Shown here: piece by piece, positions 19,038 through 23,696 of the stretch
How positions within the stretch are numbered: the first letter of the stretch is position 1
Layout of the letters: each line of letters begins with the position of its first letter
DNA from: Scleroderma bovista
Lineage: Eukaryota; Basidiomycota; Agaricomycetes; Boletales; Sclerodermataceae
Direction: 5' to 3'
DNA: 23,696 nt
Assembly: GCA_037178675.1 (NCBI GenBank)
Contig: JAYMGJ010000268.1
Span: forward strand, 1-23,696
Position numbers and translations under genes: made by a program
Notes under the pieces: model-generated
Told to the model about the DNA's origin: nothing
What the model saw: the letters and a program-made list of their open reading frames with translations, nothing else
Database searches by the model: none

Positions 19038-21505
19038 CCGGTGACATAGGTGATTTCACCTCCTACAACACACTAAAGCGAGCGCACTACGCCAAAACTG
19101 CAAATGGTGTAGCACTGATTGCTGGCATTGGCACGGTATTACTCCGGTGCCTAGACCACAACTCTGGAGATGAGAAAGTCATTACACTCACCCAAGTGCT
19201 CCATATTCCAGGCGCTACTGCACACCTCATTTCTATGGGTAAAATGCTCCAGCGTAATTACAAAGTCACTGGCAATAAGAGAGGCATTAGTCTCATTCAT
19301 AAAGCTGAACGCCTATGGTTTGGGCCAGACCCAGAAGATGATCGCAACATCATTTTTGGGATTAGATCTATCCCGATAATTAGATCTAACTACATTGCCT
19401 CCATGAGCAAAGTCAATTACGACATTATGCACCGTAGATTTGGGCACCCCTCGAAGGAAGTACTCCAACGTGCGCAAAAACATACGCAGCGCTTCCCGGA
19501 GATCCACTTTCCTACTGAGGACTGTGTCTGCCCTGGATGTGCTCTTGGCAAGATGCCCAATTGAGCTTTCCCAGAGAATGAAAGACGTGCTTCCAAGCCT
19601 TTCGAGCTGGTGCACTCTGACCTGAAATCCTTCCCGGTTACGTCGTACCGGAAGTTTAAATATGTTATCACTTTCTACAACGACTATACTTCTCATGCCT
19701 GGACTATGCCTCTTCGCTCCAAAGCTGCAGCGATTACAGCTGCAAAAGATTTTCTCGAAATGGTGCATGTCCAACATGATACGCACGTCGTTGGATGGAT
19801 GTCCAATGCCGGCGGAGAATATAAATCTGATCTATTTGATCGAGCACTCCTTGAGAAAGGAATTAAAATATATCAAAGTGCTCCGAGAACCCCCATGCAG
19901 AATGGCCACGCCGAGCATTTAGGGTGCACTCTCATGGATAAAGCTGAGTCTATGCGGCATCAAGCCTGCATTCCTGACTCCTGGTGGGAATTTGTGTTCG
20001 CTCACGCAACCCACATTTACAACCGTACCCCAGTAGCTCGCCTGCAATGGCGCACCCCCCATGAAATGCTTAAGGGGGAGATGCCTACCATCGACCACCT
20101 CCGTGTATTTGGCTGTAAAGCCTTTGTCTACCTCCCAGCCTTGGCTCGAGCAAATAAGATGGCTCCCAAGTCGGAGCTAATGACTTATGTCGGTGTTGCC
20201 CCTGGCAATGAGCGCAATTTCTTATTTATGCGCTCCACCAATGCAGTATTTACCGCTGCTCACGCCATCTTTGACAAGCGTCATTTCCCTCGCTGCCCTA
20301 AAAACAGGCGCAAACCTCTCGAGAACCCTTTCGGAAGGGTAAATCCCAAACCAGTCACTGATCGACCAGGGAATCCCCCTGATGATACTGACAGTGATGA
20401 TGATGTGGAACATGACCATGGCTACCCACATCCCCAAGCGCAGGATGACGATCCAAAGCGCGAGGACCCTGAGGCTCCTGAGGAAGAGCCTAATCAAATA
20501 AATCCTCCCCGCACGCCATCTCCAGTGCCTCCACCGGCACCGAGAACACCTTCACCGGCGAGAAATCTGCCACCTCTGGCACCGCAGCGCCCTGGCCGAG
20601 CTGAACGCCGCCAGAATGTGCCACGACCCCCTGCAGTGAATATTCCTGCCCACCCCCAACGTGAACGTAGAGCGCCATTGCGCCCCAGTAACGTGTATGG
20701 TGAGTGGCGACATCCCGTTGAGCAACTCTGGGATATCGAAAGTGCCTCTCGATGGCGAGAAACAGTGGGTGAGGCCCCTAGGCCCCCACAACCGGACACA
20801 GCAGACCATATTCCTGGTGGTTTCCCCGACACCTCTGCAATGCCCTGTGAGGAAGATGTGCAAAAGATGTGCGAGGAAGGGGGAGCAAACCTAGTCCATT
20901 ATCTGATGGGCAAAGCCCTCGAAACCCGCCACCCTCAATACGAGAGCGTCCACAACTGGTCCTATAAGGACATTGCTCGCTTACCCCAAGCTGAGCAGAA
21001 ACTCTGGCGACTTGCTTGCCAAGAAGAGCTCGATGTGCTGCGAAAGCGCAAGGTCTTTGAGCTAGTTGACTGTCCCCGAGACCGGAAGGTCATAAAGAAT
21101 CAATGGGTCTTCGATGTAAAGTCGGATGGCCGCAAGAAAGCCCGCTTAGTAGCAAAAGGCTTCTCCCAGGTCGAGGGATTAGATTTCGACCAGGTCTTCT
21201 CACCAGTCATGCGCTTTGAAACAGTGTGCCTCATGCTTGCGCTTGCCGCACTTGAGAACTGGTACATCACTGGACTTGACGTTCGGAGCGCCTACTTGTA
21301 TGGCAAGCTCGACAAAGAGATCTACATGGAACAACCCAAAGGGTTTGCAGTTCCCGGGCAAGAGCACAGAGTGCTCCGCCTCTGGCATGCCCTCTATGGC
21401 CTCAAACAGGCTGGCCTAGCTTGGTGGCACACACTCGATGAGTCTCTCAAAGAGCTCAGGTTTGAGCGCCTTAAGTCTGAAGCAGGCATCTTCTTCTACA
21501 GAAAG
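19038..21505 (+). pseudogene. gag-pol: Element D protease end, integrase and most of reverse transcriptase
   Basis: The frame resumes after E with GDIGDFTSY and VLHIPGATAHLISMGKML (protease end). The GAG-pre-integrase zinc part follows (MHRRFGHPS, CPGCALGKMP). TGA at 19562-19564 fits CGA-to-TGA. The integrase core has VHSDL (first Asp), MSNAGGEY with Asn where Asp is catalytic (19805-19807), and NGHAEHL, which keeps the Glu but is otherwise altered from NGRAERL-type relatives. A long acidic and Pro-rich linker (about 20300-20680) precedes RT (NQWVFDVKSDG, ARLVAKGFSQ, VFSPVMRFETV, GLDVRSAYLYG, MEQPKGF, ALYGLKQAGLAWW). One base is lost at about 21505, just before the catalytic YIDD. Confidence 0.93.
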
Positions 21506-22491
21506 GCACCAACATCGTCATTGGTATTATCTACATTGACGACACTTTATTCTGCAGCCCTAACAAGGCTGTTGTTGATGCCATCAAAGCGCAGTTCATG
21601 TGCAAATGGGAGTGCAGAGACCTTGGAGAACCTAAGGAGTTCCTCCGAATGCGAATCACTCGCAAGGGTTGTGCTATCCACCTGGATCAATGCGCGTACC
21701 TCCAAAAGGTCATCGAACGCTGCGGCATGCTTAATGCAAAGTCCGCAAGCACCCCACTGCCGGCTGGCTACTATGCCGCCAAAAATACAGAGCCTGTTGA
21801 TGCGGAACTCCGCTCCCATTTCCAGACGGTTATTGGGTCCCTTCTGTACCTTATGTTAGGCACTAGGCCTGACATTGCTTTTGCAGTCACCCATCTCTCG
21901 TGCCATGCCGCGAATCCATCCCAGGACCACCTATCCAAAGCGCTTTATATTTGTCACTACTTGATTGGTACACCTAATTACTCCCTAGTGTACAACAGTG
22001 GATCCGGTGCTGGCCTGATTGCATGCACGGACTCAGATTGGGGATCAGACCCTATCTCTCACCTCTCGCAGACAGGTTTCTACCTGAAACTTGCAGATGG
22101 CTTGATCAGTTGGACTTCTCGTGCGCAGAAGACCATTGCGTACTCGTCCACTGAGGCTGAATACATGGCTTTGAGCGATTGCGCTCGCCAAGTTACCTGG
22201 ATTCGAAGTTTACTCGGTGAGCTCGGCTATAAGCTGAAAGCTATCCTGATTTGCAGTGATAATCAGGGGTCCATATTCATGGCATCCAACCCTGTAACGG
22301 AGCCTCACTCCAAGCACATCAACATCCACTACCATGGAATCTGCGAGTCAGTCGCGAAAGGTAATGTGGAGCTATTCTTCATTGATGGTGCTGAGAATCC
22401 CGCCGATCTGCTCACCAAGAACTTACCCCGCGAGAAATTCGTGAAGTTCAGAGCTCAACTAGGCTTACAGTTTCCCTCTGGCAGCATCTAG
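21505..22491 (+). pseudogene. gag-pol: Element D reverse transcriptase end and RNase H
   Basis: In the next frame after the one-base loss come IYIDDTLF (RT catalytic box, about 21531-21554), DLGEPKEFLRMRITRK, STPLPAGYY and VIGSLLYLMLGTRPDIAFAV. RNase H follows: CTDSDWGSD, the SSTEAEYMAL box, CSDNQGS, HSKHINIHYH and NPADLLTKNLPREKF. The stop is TAG 22489-22491. This part has no internal stop. It is the C-terminal portion of the single D polyprotein, not a separate gene. Confidence 0.93.
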
Positions 22492-22537
22492 CGCCTTATT
22501 CGCTGAAGTGCTCTACGTGCAGCACAGTGAGGGGGAG

Positions 22538-22825
22538 TGTTGAAGTTGCACATGCACCCGGCGTAAACTGTCGACGAAGTGTGCACAAGACTGCGACCCA
22601 TATTAGTGTAGACTTAGTAATAGTCCTCTTTAGAGTAGATGTTACATGTCACATGTCACACGTCACAGTCACACGTCACACTATTTGTTGTATATAAACA
22701 ATGTTCATTGCTTATATAGTACAACAGCTCTTAACCAGCTACTGCTACCATCTCAGGTTGTGCACTCCACCCAACAGGTGAGTTGGAGTAGCAGTTCCTC
22801 TACGTATATAGGTATTGCTTCAACA
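22538..22825 (+). repeat. Element D 3' LTR
   Basis: 288 bp with TATA box 22691-22698, preceded by the polypurine tract GAGGGGGAG. It pairs with 15288-15575. Confidence 0.95.
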
Positions 22826-22830
22826 GAAAG

Positions 22831-23141
22831 GTCATGCGTGTGGCGAAGCCCTGGGCACGGTGCATGCGCTGGAGCTCTTCCCAGAGGACATAGGGGTCAG
22901 TGGAGTGTGCATGCGGCAGCTGTGACGGTTCGAGGCGGAGGATGATCTCAGCATGAGCTTCAGCTTGGTGGCACTCAAATGCTTTGACAGCTTTGGAATT
23001 GGGTGAGCCGAGTGGGCAAGTCTCTGAACCCTCAACAACTTTCCATAATCCTTTCTTAATCAAGGTAGATCACATATACAACGACCATTCAGCATAGTTA
23101 GATTCATTCAGGTTCGCGAAGTGCAGCGATGAGTCTGGCAT
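22831..23141 (-). pseudogene. gag: Element C gag, N-terminal part
   Basis: On the minus strand ATG 23141-23139 starts MPDSSLHFANLNESNYAEW, the typical short leader and W-bearing motif of copia Gag N-termini (L.G.NY..W). It continues LIKKGLWKVVEG and PYVLWEELQRMH. One TGA (23072-23070) interrupts it, fitting CGA-to-TGA. The frame is cut at the D insertion (target GAAAG 22826-22830) and continues at 15287. Upstream open codons to 23333 lack an obvious Gag motif and belong to the leader. Confidence 0.88.
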
Positions 23142-23391
23142 GGCATGAGATCTGTGGCTGTGATGTGTGACACGTGACGATAGCGGTGATTTGGCTGCAA
23201 CAGATAACAGTGGGTTCGACAGGGGAAACGGTACGGCGGAGATGACGACAATGATTTGGCTTCGGCCCCAAATGGCAGTTACGATGGCAAGAGAACGATG
23301 GTACGATGACAATACGACGGTGAGAACGGACAACGACAGGGGGTCAACAGCTGCAAAGCAACATGCACAACAATGAAGGATATCGTGTTTG
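23142..23391 (-). other. Element C leader between LTR and gag
   Basis: 250 bp of untranslated leader in minus orientation. The bases next to the LTR read CAAACACGATATCC on the minus strand; I cannot match this to a tRNA end or an anticodon arm. Simple (A/C)GATGACGA-like repeats occur at 23180-23340. Confidence 0.55.
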
Positions 23392-23584
23392 TGTTAGAAT
23401 TCGTGGGCTGGGGCGATCGGGGTGACCACAATGGGTGGATGGGTGCAAACCAGGTCCAAACACGATGATATACATGGTACAACTACAAAGTATTTATCTT
23501 GTAGGTAGAACAGGTAATATATCAAAAACTAATATGTACTCATATGTCTTGTGAGTTTGACATGTAGGGACTAATATTCTGACA
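23392..23584 (-). repeat. Element C LTR, right copy (5' LTR in element orientation)
   Basis: 193 bp, the partner of 14539-14731, about 94% identical. Confidence 0.95.
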
Positions 23585-23696
23585 AATGGTCCAACTTTTT
23601 ATCTTATCTAATCTGCAATTAGATAGCATTTATCTTATCTTAGTGTACAGCCGTATCTTATCTACCTAGTCTAGACCTGTGCCTCATGCTGTACAC
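23585..23696 (+). repeat. Element B 3' LTR, continued to the window end
   Basis: After AATGG (right copy of C's target duplication) the sequence TCCAACTTTTTATC matches the 5' LTR from 6971. Compared with it there are 31 extra bp (about 23611-23641, ending TTTATCTTATCT). The match then continues (GTGTACAGCC, CCTAGTCTAGACCTGTGCC) up to the edge. Confidence 0.92.

Larger units (their letters stand above)
15288..22825 (+). mobile_element. Ty1/copia element D, nested in C and itself split by E
   Basis: LTRs of 288 bp (15288-15575 and 22538-22825) have perfect 8-bp inverted ends TGTTGAAG/CTTCAACA. The target duplication is AAAAG (15283-15287) and GAAAG (22826-22830), with one transition. Without E, D is 5.9 kb, a normal copia length. 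It holds LTR, primer-binding site, leader, one gag-pol frame (15959-22491), polypurine tract GAGGGGGAG (22529-22537) and LTR. Defects: insertion E in protease, TGA at 19562, a one-base loss at about 21505, and a mutated integrase catalytic residue. Confidence 0.95.
14539..23584 (-). mobile_element. Element C: Gag-only LTR retrotransposon on the minus strand, split by element D
   Basis: Two 193-bp LTRs (14539-14731 and 23392-23584) are flanked by AACGG (14534-14538) and AATGG (23585-23589), a 5-bp target duplication with one C-to-T change. Without D, C is 1503 bp. Read on the minus strand it is LTR, leader, one gag of 261 codons, a polypurine tract GCGGGAGAG (complement of about 14732-14740), LTR. 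There is no room for protease, integrase or RT. This matches the architecture called TR-GAG in plants and would depend on a copia partner for enzymes. Confidence 0.88.
6963..23696 (+). mobile_element. Ty3/gypsy chromovirus B, nested and broken; right end outside the window
   Basis: B runs from its 5' LTR (6963-7766) through gag, protease, partial RT, partial integrase and a chromodomain to a 3' LTR that starts at 14531, is split after eight bases by element C, and resumes at 23585. A C-terminal chromodomain puts it in the chromoviruses (established family knowledge). Damage: nonsense codons in gag and pol, loss of roughly 2 kb from the RT palm to the integrase core with foreign block G in its place, insertion F, and insertion C. 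The polypurine tract lies at 14519-14526. Confidence 0.93.

Overview
The window looks like a repeat-dense heterochromatic stretch of a filamentous fungus, most likely a basidiomycete (inference from the Ty1/copia and chromodomain Ty3/gypsy families and from strong CpG-type decay). I see no host gene, tRNA, rRNA or CRISPR. Nearly everything is retrotransposon sequence, and most of it is a Russian-doll stack whose junctions can be read to the base.

Layout. 1-5101: 3' part of copia element A (gag-pol frame with nonsense codons but no frameshift, polypurine tract, 3' LTR). 5102-6176: a 380-bp, 99%-identical inverted repeat around a 315-bp loop, starting at the very base where the A LTR appears to end. 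6177-6962: non-coding, with a diverged direct repeat. 6963 to beyond the window end: Ty3/gypsy chromovirus B (5' LTR, gag, a probable -1 frameshift signal, protease and start of RT, a 1.1-kb foreign/low-complexity block G replacing most of RT, RNase H and the start of integrase, the rest of integrase, chromodomain, 3' LTR). B carries an unclassified 1925-bp insertion F (12175-14099, target GCGG). Its 3' LTR is split by element C (14539-23584, minus strand).

C has 193-bp LTRs and encodes only a Gag. Its gag is split by copia element D (15288-22825, 288-bp LTRs). D's protease is split by element E (17419-19037), a 1.6-kb non-coding LTR element with 284-bp LTRs differing at one base. The order of insertion is therefore B, then C, D and E. 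Removing each insert with one target copy restores the reading frame of its host.

How the parts work together. A and D are autonomous-type copia elements, now dead; B is a dead chromovirus. C (Gag only) and E (no coding) would need enzymes in trans from intact relatives elsewhere. LTR pairs of C and D differ almost only at ancestral CpG sites, and most of the nonsense codons fit CGA-to-TGA, so methylated-CpG deamination or a basidiomycete RIP-like process is the likely decay route. E is nearly undamaged, so it moved recently.
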